Counted from the stretch's first letter, positions 6,437 through 13,304 are shown. The stretch: 13,498 nucleotides of DNA from Oscillospiraceae bacterium (GCA_902766215.1 CACXCV010000029.1:1-13498), one strand, 5' to 3'. Program-made: numbers and translations. The notes: generated from the sequence alone by a model not told the origin.

Positions 6437-7487
6437 AATCCGTGCCGCCATGGCCGCGCAGGGCCTTGATGCCGTGCTGCTGACCAGCGAGGTCAACCGG
6501 CAGTATGCCGCCGGCTATAACGTGGCCGAGGGCGTGGCGATTATCTCCGCCGCCGGCGCCCGCTATATGACCGACAGCCGCTATATCGAGGCGGCAGAGG
6601 CCAACCTCGACGGCTTTGAGGTGAAGATGGTCGGCAGCGGCGTGACCTATTATGCGCTGCTGCAGGCTGCGCTGGCCGATTTCGGCGTCAAGCGCCTGGG
6701 CTATGAAGAGTCGGTGATGACCGTGGCCGAGCTGAAGGGCTATCAGTCGGCGCTGCAGGCCGAGTGGGTCGAGGCGCAGGGTCTGTTCGGCCAGCTGCGC
6801 GCCACCAAGGCGCCGGAGGAGCTGGCGATCATGCGCCGCGCGCAGGAGGTTACCGACGCGGCCTTTGCCGAGATGCTGACGGTGCTCCGCCCGGGCATGA
6901 GCGAAAAAGAGGTCATGGCCGAGCTGATCTACCGCCTGCTGAAGCACGGCGGCGAAAAGCTCAGCTTTGACCCCATTGTCGTCTCCGGTCCCAACAGCTC
7001 CATGCCCCACGGCGTGCCCGGCGAGCGCAGGCTGCAGAACGGCGACTTTGTTACCATGGACTTTGGCGTGAAGGTGGGCGGCTATTGCTCCGACATGACC
7101 CGCACCGTGGCCCTGGGCCATGCCACCGACGAGATGAAGCACGTCTATGAGACGGTGCTGGCAGCCCAGCTGGCCGGCATTGCGGCTACCCGTGCCGGCG
7201 TGCCTGGCTGCGAGATCGACGGCGCAGCCCGCAGGGTGATTGCCGAGGCCGGCTATGGCGCCTATTTCGGCCATGGCTATGGCCACAGCCTGGGCCTGGA
7301 GATCCACGAGGCACCCAACTGCAACATGAGCAACAAAAAGCCCATGCCTGCCTTTGCCGTCAGCTCTGCCGAGCCGGGCATCTATCTGCCGGGCAAGTTC
7401 GGCGTGCGCATCGAGGACGTGGTCATCATTCAGGAAGATGGCTGCGAGGATATTACCAAATCGCCCAAGCAGCTGATTATTTTGTGA
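6420..7487 (+). CDS. Aminopeptidase P family protein (M24, Xaa-Pro peptidase; YqhT-like)
   Basis: A 355-residue M24 metallopeptidase, expected to remove N-terminal residues ahead of proline or to split Xaa-Pro dipeptides. The N-terminal creatinase-like domain spans about 1-125 (LTSEVNRQYAAGYN, MTDSRYIEAA). The C-terminal pita-bread domain carries the five metal ligands: D214 in MDFG, D225 in SDMTRT, H289 in GHGYGHSLGLEIHE, E318 in SAEPGIYLPG and E332 in VRIEDVV. His197 in SMPHG is the usual substrate-binding histidine. The segment before E318 (PAFAVSSAEPG) differs from the common GMVFTIEPG form but keeps the glutamate. The ATG overlaps yqeG by 17 bases; AAAGGAG lies 8 bases upstream. An M24 gene directly ahead of efp matches the yqhT-efp order of Bacillus and many Clostridia. 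Confidence 0.95.
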   Translation: MNNLIKIRAAMAAQGLDAVLLTSEVNRQYAAGYNVAEGVAIISAAGARYMTDSRYIEAAEANLDGFEVKMVGSGVTYYALLQAALADFGVKRLGYEESVMTVAELKGYQSALQAEWVEAQGLFGQLRATKAPEELAIMRRAQEVTDAAFAEMLTVLRPGMSEKEVMAELIYRLLKHGGEKLSFDPIVVSGPNSSMPHGVPGERRLQNGDFVTMDFGVKVGGYCSDMTRTVALGHATDEMKHVYETVLAAQLAGIAATRAGVPGCEIDGAARRVIAEAGYGAYFGHGYGHSLGLEIHEAPNCNMSNKKPMPAFAVSSAEPGIYLPGKFGVRIEDVVIIQEDGCEDITKSPKQLIIL

Positions 7488-7534
7488 TAAGGTAGGAAAT
7501 TCTGCACAAACTGCGCGATGGGCAGGATTTATGC

Positions 7535-7563
7535 TTGCAATTTTGCCGCAGCTTTGTTAGAAT
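7535..7563 (+). promoter_or_regulatory. Promoter of efp
   Basis: TTGCAA (7535-7540), 17 bases, TAGAAT (7558-7563), in the 128-base gap after the M24 gene. It lets efp be transcribed independently of the upstream pair. A 6-bp hairpin (CGCCCG 7580-7585 with CGGGCG 7591-7596) lies in the leader just before the AGGAGG at 7600-7605. Confidence 0.75.
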
Positions 7564-7615
7564 GTAGAAATGAGACAACCGCCCGCCTGCCGGGCGCACA
7601 GGAGGAGTAATCCAT

Positions 7616-8179
7616 ATGATTTCTGTTAGCGATTTTCGTAATGGCGTCACCTTCGAGATGGACGGCAACGTCATGCAGATCGTCGAGTTCCAGCATGTCA
7701 AGCCCGGCAAAGGCGCCGCCTTTGTCCGCGTCAAGATGAAGAATGTCATCACCGGCGCCGTGACCGAGACCACCTTCAACCCCAACGACAAGTATCCCAC
7801 CGCCTATGTCGAGCGCAAGAAGATGGCCTATTCCTACAACGACGATAACCTGTACTATTTCATGGACAACGACACCTATGAAATGGTGCCCATCGACAAG
7901 GACACCCTGGGCGACGACTTCCGCTTCGTGATTGAAAACATGGAGTGCACGGTCCTGAGCTATAAGGGCAACGTCTTTGCGGTCGAGGCGCCCAACTTTG
8001 TCGACCTGACCGTCACCAAGACGGATCCGGGCGAGCGCGGCAACACCGCCACCAACGTGACCAAGCCCGCCATTGTCGAGTCCGGCGCCGAGATCAAGGT
8101 GCCGCTGTTCATCAACGAGGGCGACCGCATCACGATCGATACCCGCACCGGCGAGTATCTGGCGCGCGCGAAGAGCTGA
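7616..8179 (+). CDS. efp: Elongation factor P
   Basis: A 187-residue translation factor that enters the ribosomal E site and rescues ribosomes stalled on consecutive prolines. The N-terminal KOW-like domain carries the modification loop HVKPGKGAAF (28-37). The tip residue is Lys32, the position that is lysine in B. subtilis (5-aminopentanolylated) and in E. coli (beta-lysylated at K34); neither modification can be inferred here, and no modification enzyme gene is in the window. Two OB domains follow (about 65-127 and 130-185), ending in the family signature GDRITIDTRTGEYLARAK. The ATG is preceded by AGGAGGAG about 9 bases upstream. It shares a transcript with the CD1247-type gene downstream, across a 56-base gap. 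Confidence 0.98.
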   Translation: MISVSDFRNGVTFEMDGNVMQIVEFQHVKPGKGAAFVRVKMKNVITGAVTETTFNPNDKYPTAYVERKKMAYSYNDDNLYYFMDNDTYEMVPIDKDTLGDDFRFVIENMECTVLSYKGNVFAVEAPNFVDLTVTKTDPGERGNTATNVTKPAIVESGAEIKVPLFINEGDRITIDTRTGEYLARAKS

Positions 8180-8188
8180 GTATTCTGG

Positions 8189-8212
8189 GGGGATGGGCGC
8201 CTGTCCATCCCC
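8189..8212 (+). other. Intercistronic hairpin between efp and the CD1247-type gene
   Basis: A 10-bp stem with one G-U pair (8189-8198 with 8203-8212) and a 4-base loop. It is followed only by ATTTCAG, so it is not a convincing terminator. It could act as a weak attenuator or as a 3' end stabiliser that lowers expression of the next gene relative to efp. Confidence 0.55.
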
Positions 8213-8235
8213 ATTTCAGTCAGGAGGTTTTTATT

Positions 8236-8709
8236 ATGACGATTTCTGAAAAGATGGCCTATGTCAAGGGTCTGCGCGACGGCGTGAGCCTCGACGCGGA
8301 AAAGCCTGAGGTCCGCGTGATCGACGCGGTGCTTGACCTGCTGGGCGATGTGGCCGCCGCCATCCGCGACCTGGACGATCAGGCCGAGGCGGTGTCCGAC
8401 GAGCTGGACGAGATTGAAGAGTCCCTCGATCAGCTGGAGTCGGTTGTCTATGACGAGGACGACGACGAGGACGACGACGAGGACGAGGAAGTGGCGGACG
8501 ACGAGGACGAAGACAAGGACAGCGACGAGAGCGACGACGAGGCCGTATACGACTTTGGCGACGAAGTGATCTACGAGCTGACCTGCCCCGCCTGCGGCGA
8601 GTCGATTACCATCGACGAGGAGATGCTGGACAAGGGCATGATCAACTGCCCCAAGTGCGGCGAAGAGCTGGAGTTTGACCTCAGCGAGGACGAGGACAGC
8701 GAGAAATAA
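8236..8709 (+). CDS. CD1247 N-terminal domain protein with acidic linker and C-terminal zinc ribbon
   Basis: A 157-residue protein of unknown function in three parts. Residues 1-72 are helical and probably coiled-coil (MAYVKGLRDG, then heptad-like leucines), resembling the N-terminal domain named after C. difficile CD1247. Residues 73-103 are almost entirely Asp/Glu, encoded by near-repeats of GACGAG. Residues 117-141 form a zinc ribbon with CPAC and CPKC 17 residues apart. The very acidic composition and zinc ribbon recall small transcription or translation accessory factors, but no function is established. Position after efp in Clostridia is, as far as I recall, a conserved arrangement. ATG 8236 has a perfect AGGAGG 8 bases upstream. 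A strong bidirectional terminator follows. Confidence 0.85.
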   Translation: MTISEKMAYVKGLRDGVSLDAEKPEVRVIDAVLDLLGDVAAAIRDLDDQAEAVSDELDEIEESLDQLESVVYDEDDDEDDDEDEEVADDEDEDKDSDESDDEAVYDFGDEVIYELTCPACGESITIDEEMLDKGMINCPKCGEELEFDLSEDEDSEK

Positions 8710-8721
8710 TTGCCCTGACGG

Positions 8722-8759
8722 AAAACGGGCCATGACCAGCCGGTCATGGCCCGTTTTTT
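8722..8759. terminator. Bidirectional intrinsic terminator between the CD1247-type gene and yhaM
   Basis: A perfect 16-bp stem (8722-8737 with 8742-8757, loop AGCC). It has TTTTTT at 8754-8759 on the plus strand and four T on the minus strand, serving both convergent genes. Confidence 0.95.
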
Positions 8760-8804
8760 ACTGCGTGTCTGCCCGCTGGGAAGCAGGGCATTCCTTGAGG
8801 CGCG

Positions 8805-9755
8805 TCAGTCGTGCCGCATAACCTTTCTGCCGTCCAGGGCAAAGATCCGGTCGCTGAAGCTGCCGGGCGCCACGTCAGCCAGCGCCTCACGGTAGATTTC
8901 CATGCGGCTGTCAATGGTGTCGATGCACGAGAGCAGCTCGGCCTCGGCACAGGCCGGGCGGACCGCCGCGCCGAACTCCGGCTCGCCGTGGTGCGAGAGC
9001 ACCATGTGCTGCAGCAGCACCGACTTTTCCTCCGGGACGCCCAGCTGCGCGGCCACCTCGGCCGCCTCCTGCGCACCCATGACCAGGTGCCCCAGCAGCT
9101 GGCCCTTGACGGAATAGTCGGTGACCAGCCCCAGCTCGGAAAAGACAAACTCCGTCTCCTTTTGCAGGTCGTGGGCAAAGGTGCCGGCCAGCAGCAGACT
9201 GCGGTTGACGGTGCCGGCATACAGTCTGGCGAGAAAGTCGGCGATTTGCAGCATGTTCCCCGTGTGCATCAGCAGGCCGTGGAGAAAGCCGTGGTGGACG
9301 CTCTTGGCGGCGGGGATGTCGGCAAAGCGCACCTCGTGCCGCGCCAGCAGCGACAGCGCCACGGCGCGGTAGTCGTCGTCGTCGATGGACGCCAGCGTGG
9401 CGCGGACCTGCTGCAGCGCTGCCTCCACGTCGATGGGGGCCACGGGTACCAGCGCGGACAGGTCCACGTGGTCGGCCGCGTCGCGCAGGCGGATGCGCTC
9501 GATCGACACCTGCGGCGCGCCGCGGAATTCGCCCACTGTGCCGCGGATTTTGATCACCTTGCCCTCGTCGGCGCTGCCGATGGGGCCGCTGTAGTCCCAC
9601 ACCTTGCCCTCGATGACGCCGGTTTTGTCCGAGAGTGTGACGTTCAGAAACGGCTTGCCGTTGCTGGCTACCTTGGGATACGCGCCTTTGAGAATGTAAA
9701 AGCCCTCGACGGCGTCGCCTGTCCGCATGCTGTGGACTGCCTTGTTATATTCCAT
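8805..9755 (-). CDS. yhaM: 3'-to-5' exoribonuclease YhaM family protein (OB plus HD domain)
   Basis: A 316-residue cytoplasmic exoribonuclease of the Gram-positive YhaM/CBF1 type; B. subtilis YhaM is nearly the same length. Residues about 10-90 form the OB nucleic-acid-binding fold (SDKTGVIEGKVWDYS). Residues about 150-290 form the metal-dependent HD domain: SVHHGFLHGLLMHT (152-165), the HD pair in AGTFAHDLQK (190-199), GHLVMG (222-227), LSHHGEPEFG (253-262) and LSCIDTID (275-282). The HD motif reads HDLQK rather than the usual HDxGK, a small departure that keeps the histidine, aspartate and lysine. The ATG is preceded by AAGGAG 7 bases upstream. It is transcribed away from the GNAT cassette, from a promoter arranged back to back with that of the cassette. 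Confidence 0.93.
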   Translation of the reverse strand: MEYNKAVHSMRTGDAVEGFYILKGAYPKVASNGKPFLNVTLSDKTGVIEGKVWDYSGPIGSADEGKVIKIRGTVGEFRGAPQVSIERIRLRDAADHVDLSALVPVAPIDVEAALQQVRATLASIDDDDYRAVALSLLARHEVRFADIPAAKSVHHGFLHGLLMHTGNMLQIADFLARLYAGTVNRSLLLAGTFAHDLQKETEFVFSELGLVTDYSVKGQLLGHLVMGAQEAAEVAAQLGVPEEKSVLLQHMVLSHHGEPEFGAAVRPACAEAELLSCIDTIDSRMEIYREALADVAPGSFSDRIFALDGRKVMRHD

Positions 9756-9793
9756 GGAATGTCTCCTTTTGCTGCAATATGAATTTCCACCCC

Positions 9794-9822
9794 ATTGTAA
9801 TGCATCACAGGGCGAAAGTCAA
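9794..9822 (-). promoter_or_regulatory. Promoter of yhaM
   Basis: On the minus strand TTGACT (9817-9822), 17 bases, TACAAT (9794-9799). Its -35 is 6 bases from the -35 of the divergent plus-strand promoter. Confidence 0.82.
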
Positions 9823-9828
9823 ACCCGC

Positions 9829-9857
9829 TTGACAGCCCCGGCACGGACGCGTATAAT
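9829..9857 (+). promoter_or_regulatory. Perfect-consensus promoter of the GNAT-kinase-GNAT cassette
   Basis: TTGACA (9829-9834), a 17-base spacer, TATAAT (9852-9857). Initiation near 9864 gives a leader of about 60 nt. Confidence 0.87.
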
Positions 9858-9924
9858 TGTGCCAATCTCTGCCTCAAGACGTCGCAAAATGCGCCTGCCG
9901 GGACAGGTTAAGGAGGCTGCTGCC

Positions 9925-10467
9925 ATGATCATTGAAACCGACCGCCTGATTCTTCGCCCCTGGACGGAGGACGATGCCCCTGCGCTGTACCGCCATGCCC
10001 GGGATCCGCGGGTGGGCCCGCCGGCGGGCTGGGCGCCCCACACCAGCGAGGACAACAGCCGTGAGATCATCCGCACGGTGCTCTCGGCGCCGGGCACCTT
10101 TGCCGTGGTGCTGCGGCAGACGGGCGAGCCGGTGGGCAGCGCTGGCTATTTCAAGCCGCACATGGCCGACTTTACCCCCGGGCCGAACGAGATGGAACTC
10201 GGCTATTGGATCGGCGTGCCCTATTGGGGGCAGGGGCTGATCCCCGAGGCGGTGCGCGCCCTGCAGGACTGGTGCTTTGGGTCGCTGGGCTGCCCGGCCC
10301 TGTGGTGCTGCTATTATGAGGGCAACGCCAAGTCGGCCCGCGTGCAGGAAAAGTGCGGCTTTCGCCACCATCACACCGAAACCGACCGCCCCTGCGCCCT
10401 GGGAGGCACCCACACCGAGCACTTTACCCGCCTGACCCGCGAGGAATGGGAGCGCGGCCGACAGTGA
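9925..10467 (+). CDS. GNAT family N-acetyltransferase (RimJ/RimL-like)
   Basis: A 180-residue acetyl-CoA-dependent acyltransferase. The N-terminal IIETDRLILRPWTEDDAPAL (2-21) is the hallmark of the RimJ/RimL subgroup. Motif A is ELGYWIGVPYWGQGLIPEAV (91-110), where WGQG binds the acetyl-CoA pyrophosphate. Motif B follows with EGNAKSARVQEKCGFR (132-147). The substrate cannot be told from sequence: members modify ribosomal-protein N termini, antibiotics or small amines. ATG 9925 has AAGGAGG at 9910-9916; the reading frame stays open upstream to 9727, but that extension would span the promoter. The stop overlaps the next gene's GTG (GTGA), so it heads a translationally coupled cassette. Confidence 0.9.
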   Translation: MIIETDRLILRPWTEDDAPALYRHARDPRVGPPAGWAPHTSEDNSREIIRTVLSAPGTFAVVLRQTGEPVGSAGYFKPHMADFTPGPNEMELGYWIGVPYWGQGLIPEAVRALQDWCFGSLGCPALWCCYYEGNAKSARVQEKCGFRHHHTETDRPCALGGTHTEHFTRLTREEWERGRQ

Positions 10468-10979
10468 AAAACCTGGTGTTTCTCAACGGGGTCATGGGCG
10501 CGGGCAAGAGCACCGTGGCCCGGCAGCTGCGGGACCTGCTGGCCCCGGCGGTATATCTCGACGGCGACTGGTGCTGGGACATGCAGCCCTTTGTGGTCAA
10601 CGACGAGACCAAAGCCATGGTGATGGACAACATTGCCTTTCTGCTGAACCGGTTTCTGCACTGCACGGCCTGCGGCACGGTGGTGTTCTGCTGGGTGATG
10701 CATCAGCAGGCGATTGTAGACGAGCTGCTGGCGCGGCTGGAGCGGAAGGATGTGCGGTTTTTGCTTTTTACGCTGACGCTGACCGAGCAGGCGCTGATCC
10801 GGCGGCTGCGCCGGGACATCGAGGCGGGGCTGCGCAGCGAGGATGTGCTGGCGCGCAGCTGCGCCCGCCTGCCGCTGTACGAGACCATGGACAGCGTCAA
10901 AATCGACGTCAGCCAGATCACGGCGCAGGAGGCTGCCGCGCAGATTGCCGCCATGGTGCGCGCGGCTGAAACAGAATAA
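10464..10979 (+). CDS. P-loop kinase-like AAA family ATPase
   Basis: A 171-residue small P-loop protein with the fold of nucleoside, shikimate or gluconate kinases. It begins FLNGVMGAGKSTVARQL, with Walker A at 9-16. The invariant-looking LDGDWCWDMQPFVV (32-45) sits where substrate is bound in related kinases, and FCWVMHQQAI (75-84) forms a central strand. An arginine-rich lid-like stretch with IRRLRRDIEAGLR (112-124) and RLPLYETMDSVKIDVS (135-150) close the domain. I know this family as a recurrent uncharacterised 'AAA family ATPase' in Clostridia; the phosphorylated substrate is unknown. The GTG start overlaps the preceding stop by four bases with no separate ribosome site, so translation should be coupled. 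The reading frame is open upstream, but the Walker A spacing and lack of other ribosome sites favour this start. Confidence 0.85.
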   Translation: MKNLVFLNGVMGAGKSTVARQLRDLLAPAVYLDGDWCWDMQPFVVNDETKAMVMDNIAFLLNRFLHCTACGTVVFCWVMHQQAIVDELLARLERKDVRFLLFTLTLTEQALIRRLRRDIEAGLRSEDVLARSCARLPLYETMDSVKIDVSQITAQEAAAQIAAMVRAAETE

Positions 10980-10992
10980 GGAGGGAACGGGC

Positions 10993-11409
10993 ATGGAGGA
11001 CATCCTCATTCAGGATTACCCGGCATATCGGGAGGACGAGATTCTGGCGCTGTATGACAGCGTTGGCTGGACGGCCTACACCGAACGGCCCGCCATGCTC
11101 CGCCAGGCCATTGAGCATTCGCTGTGCGTGCTGGCGGCCTATCAGGACGGAACGCTGGTGGGGCTGGCCCGGGCGGTGGGCGACGGGGCGTCGATTGTCT
11201 ATGTGCAGGACATTCTGGTTTCTCCGCCGTACCAGCGGCGGGGGATTGGCAGCGCGCTGCTGCGGCAGCTGCTGGCGCGCTATGTGGCAGTTTATCAGCT
11301 GGTGCTGATGACCGACGACACGCCGCGTACCGCCGCCTTTTACCGGGCCATGGGCCTGAGCAGGATGGAACAGCTGGGCTGCTGCGGCTTTGTGCGCCTG
11401 TGCTGCTGA
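10993..11409 (+). CDS. GNAT family N-acetyltransferase (short, ArgA-like)
   Basis: A 138-residue minimal GNAT domain. Motif A reads VQDILVSPPYQRRGIGSALL (71-90), with QRRGIG forming the acetyl-CoA pyrophosphate loop. Preceding strands include AAYQDGTLVGLARAVGDG (48-65), and the end has DTPRTAAFYRAMGLSR, the usual C-terminal strand-helix. The length matches the small YwnH/ArgA-like acetyltransferases; the substrate is unknown. ATG 10993 lies 13 bases after the kinase stop, with AAGGAGGG 7 bases upstream that overlaps that stop. No promoter is seen between the genes, so it is the last member of the cassette. It is not a close duplicate of the first GNAT gene, which belongs to a different subgroup. 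No strong terminator follows before pta. Confidence 0.88.
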   Translation: MEDILIQDYPAYREDEILALYDSVGWTAYTERPAMLRQAIEHSLCVLAAYQDGTLVGLARAVGDGASIVYVQDILVSPPYQRRGIGSALLRQLLARYVAVYQLVLMTDDTPRTAAFYRAMGLSRMEQLGCCGFVRLCC

Positions 11410-11434
11410 GCGGCGCAAATTTTCGCATTGGCCA

Positions 11435-11463
11435 TTGCCCCGGGGCGAAAACAGGTGTATAAT
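11435..11463 (+). promoter_or_regulatory. Promoter of pta
   Basis: TTGCCC (11435-11440), 17 bases, TATAAT (11458-11463). A perfect 10-bp palindrome GCCCCGGGGC (11437-11446) overlaps the -35 and the start of the spacer and could be an operator half or chance in GC-rich DNA. Confidence 0.75.
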
Positions 11464-11510
11464 GTCACTTGGCAATCCAACAGCACAAGATAACTGGAGG
11501 GTAATGTGAT

Positions 11511-12485
11511 ATGTTTGACCAACTGATTGCAAAGCTGAAGGCTTCTCCGAAGAAAATCGTGTTTACCGAGGGCCCGGATCCCCGGATTCTCGAGGCTGCC
11601 GCCCGCCTGAAGGCCGAGGGCTGCCTCACCCCGATTCTGATCGGCAATGTGGACGAGGTCAAGGCTGCCGCTGCCGCCGGCCACTTTGACATTGACGGGC
11701 TGGAAATCATCGACCCGGCCGCCTATCCCGCCATGGACGAGATGGTTGCCAAGATGGTCGAGCTGCGCAAGGGCAAGATGACCGAAGAGCAGTGCCGCGC
11801 CGCCCTGGCCAAGGGCAACTATTTCGGCACCATGCTGGTGAAGATGGGCGTGGCCGACAGCCTGCTGGGCGGCGCCACCTATTCCACCGCCGACACCGTC
11901 CGTCCGGCGCTGCAGCTGATCAAGACCAAGCCCGGCAACTCCATCGTGTCCAGCTGCTTCATTCTGGTGCGCGACGGCGAGAACGGCCAGGAAAAGCTGG
12001 CCATGGGCGACTGCGCCATCAACCTCGACCCCAACGAGGATCAGCTGGTGGAGATTGGCATCGAGTGCGCCAAGTGCGCGGCCATGTTCGGCATCGACCC
12101 GAAGGTTGCCTATCTGAGCTATTCCACCAAGGGCTCCGGCAAGGGCGAGGACGTGGACAAGGTGCGCAACGCCTGCGAAAAGGCCAAGGCGGCCGCGCCC
12201 GAGCTGGCCATCGACGGTGAGCTGCAGTTTGACGCGGCGGTGTCGCCCGTGGTTGCCAAGACCAAGTGCAAGGACAGCCCGGTTGCCGGTCAGGCCAACA
12301 CATTTATCTTCCCGGACATCAACGCCGGCAACATCGGCTATAAGATTGCCCAGCGCCTGGGCGGGTTCGAGGCCTATGGCCCCATTCTGCTGGGCCTGAA
12401 CGCCCCCATCAACGACCTCTCCCGCGGCTGCAATGCCGAGGAGGTCTATAAGATGGCGCTGATCACCGCGGCCCAGGCCTGCTGA
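11511..12485 (+). CDS. pta: Phosphate acetyltransferase
   Basis: A 324-residue enzyme interconverting acetyl-CoA plus phosphate with acetyl-phosphate plus CoA, the first step of the Pta-AckA route that yields ATP in fermenting Clostridia. The length fits the single-domain type, without the N-terminal DRTGG-like extension of enterobacterial Pta. Family segments are KIVFTEGPDPRILEAAARL near the N terminus, NYFGTMLVKMGVADSLLGGA in the middle, SSCFILVRDG, GDCAINLDPNEDQL, and the C-terminal GLNAPINDLSRGCNAEEVY (about 295-313), which contributes to the active site. ATG 11511 has GGAGGG 9 bases upstream. It stands alone: the acetate kinase gene often found next to it is absent here. The codon use (GCC, CTG, AAG, GAG) suggests high expression. 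Confidence 0.96.
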   Translation: MFDQLIAKLKASPKKIVFTEGPDPRILEAAARLKAEGCLTPILIGNVDEVKAAAAAGHFDIDGLEIIDPAAYPAMDEMVAKMVELRKGKMTEEQCRAALAKGNYFGTMLVKMGVADSLLGGATYSTADTVRPALQLIKTKPGNSIVSSCFILVRDGENGQEKLAMGDCAINLDPNEDQLVEIGIECAKCAAMFGIDPKVAYLSYSTKGSGKGEDVDKVRNACEKAKAAAPELAIDGELQFDAAVSPVVAKTKCKDSPVAGQANTFIFPDINAGNIGYKIAQRLGGFEAYGPILLGLNAPINDLSRGCNAEEVYKMALITAAQAC

Positions 12486-12549
12486 GCCGGTCGGGGACAG
12501 CGCAGAGGGCTGAATTGTCAGCGTAACGCGTCAGAATATCATTGAGACA

Positions 12550-12581
12550 AGCGGCGCAGCCTTTCGTACGGCTGCGCCGCT
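12550..12581. repeat. Inverted repeat downstream of pta (first of two without T tract)
   Basis: A perfect 12-bp GC-rich stem (12550-12561 with 12570-12581) around an 8-base loop. No T run follows on either strand, so a classical intrinsic terminator is not supported. It may stabilise the pta 3' end or be a rho-type or weak terminator. Confidence 0.6.
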
Positions 12582-12595
12582 GGCCATGCAGGTAC

Positions 12596-12628
12596 AGAGA
12601 GGGAGCCGCAGCCTGCGGCTCCCTCTCT
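12596..12628. repeat. Inverted repeat downstream of pta (second of two without T tract)
   Basis: A perfect 15-bp stem (12596-12610 with 12614-12628) with a 3-base loop, again without a T run on either side. It lies 15 bases after the first inverted repeat. Confidence 0.62.
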
Positions 12629-12651
12629 CAAGCGTCGATATTTGCCAGGAT

Positions 12652-12681
12652 AAAAAACCGCAGGGGTGAAAACCCCTGCGG
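12652..12681 (-). terminator. Intrinsic terminator of hpf
   Basis: On the minus strand a perfect 10-bp stem (12672-12681 with 12658-12667) with a 4-base loop runs directly into TTTTTT (A at 12652-12657). It lies 13 bases after the hpf stop. Confidence 0.93.
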
Positions 12682-12694
12682 AGAAGACTAAGAC

Positions 12695-13234
12695 TCAATC
12701 CTGCGACTCAATCAGGCCGTAGCCGCCCTGGCTGCGGCGGTATACCACCGAGAAGGCGTTGTTGTCATCCTGATTGCGGAAGGCATAGAACTGGTGGTTC
12801 AGCAGCTCCATCTGCATGCAGGCCTCTTCGGCCGTCATGGGCTTGAGCGCAAAGCGCTTCGAGCGGACGATCTCGATGGGCGGCTCGTCCTCCTGCGGCT
12901 CGTCATCAAAGTCGGCCACGGGGATGTCGTCCAGCGAGCCGGAACGCAGCTGCTTTTCCAACCGGGTTTTATATTTGTGAATCTGCCGCTCGATGCCGGC
13001 CACGGCCGAATCGATGGAAGCATATTTGTCGCTGGTGGTTTCGCTCACGCGGTAGAACATCTCGCCGCTTTTGATGGTCACCTCGGCCCGCACACGGCCG
13101 CGCTCGACACTGAAAACGACATTGGCCTCCGCCTCGTCGCGGAAATATTTGTCCAGCTTGCTGATTTTGCGCTCTGCATAGCTGCGAAGCTTGTCCGTGA
13201 CGGTGATCTTCTTGCCGATGATCGTGAACTTCAT
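12695..13234 (-). CDS. hpf: Ribosome hibernation-promoting factor, long form
   Basis: A 179-residue long-form HPF. The N-terminal S30AE domain (1-97) binds the 30S decoding region and blocks translation in stationary phase: MKFTIIGKKITVTDKLRSYA, KISKLDKYF, then alternating strands. An acidic linker spans about 101-119. The C-terminal dimerisation domain (120-176) has IVRSKRFALKPMTAEEACMQ and ends SVVYRRSQGGYGLIE. This domain lets one HPF dimer join two 70S ribosomes into 100S particles, unlike the short HPF of E. coli. ATG at 13232-13234 is chosen because AAAGGAG is 8 bases upstream and homologues begin MKF/MKI. The frame stays open a further 38 codons upstream, but that would cross the promoter. 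It is monocistronic, with its own promoter and terminator. Confidence 0.96.
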   Translation of the reverse strand: MKFTIIGKKITVTDKLRSYAERKISKLDKYFRDEAEANVVFSVERGRVRAEVTIKSGEMFYRVSETTSDKYASIDSAVAGIERQIHKYKTRLEKQLRSGSLDDIPVADFDDEPQEDEPPIEIVRSKRFALKPMTAEEACMQMELLNHQFYAFRNQDDNNAFSVVYRRSQGGYGLIESQD

Positions 13235-13276
13235 ACAATCAGCTCCTTTGTCGTTTGACCTCTTCGGTCTGGCTTT

Positions 13277-13304
13277 AGTATACCACAAGGGAGCGGGTTT
13301 GCAA
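13277..13304 (-). promoter_or_regulatory. Promoter of hpf
   Basis: On the minus strand TTGCAA (13299-13304), 16 bases, TATACT (13277-13282). The -35 lies inside one arm of an inverted repeat, GGTTTGCAAA at 13296-13305 paired with TTTGCAAACC at 13333-13342. Confidence 0.7.

Noticed and set aside
6390..7307. A 305-codon open frame on the minus strand opposite the M24 peptidase gene
   Set aside because: Shadow of a strongly supported gene; its composition is typical of antisense frames in GC-rich DNA.
8451..8550. GACGAG-rich stretch considered as a minisatellite or repeat array
   Set aside because: It stays in frame, encodes the acidic linker of a protein family in which such linkers are common, and the units are irregular.
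8811..9782. A 323-codon open frame on the plus strand opposite yhaM
   Set aside because: Antisense to YhaM, which has all HD motifs; the frame has no recognisable motif and begins within a terminator region.
10371..11532. Long minus-strand open frames opposite the kinase and second GNAT genes
   Set aside because: The plus-strand products carry Walker A and GNAT motif A; the antisense frames have Gln/His-rich shadow composition.
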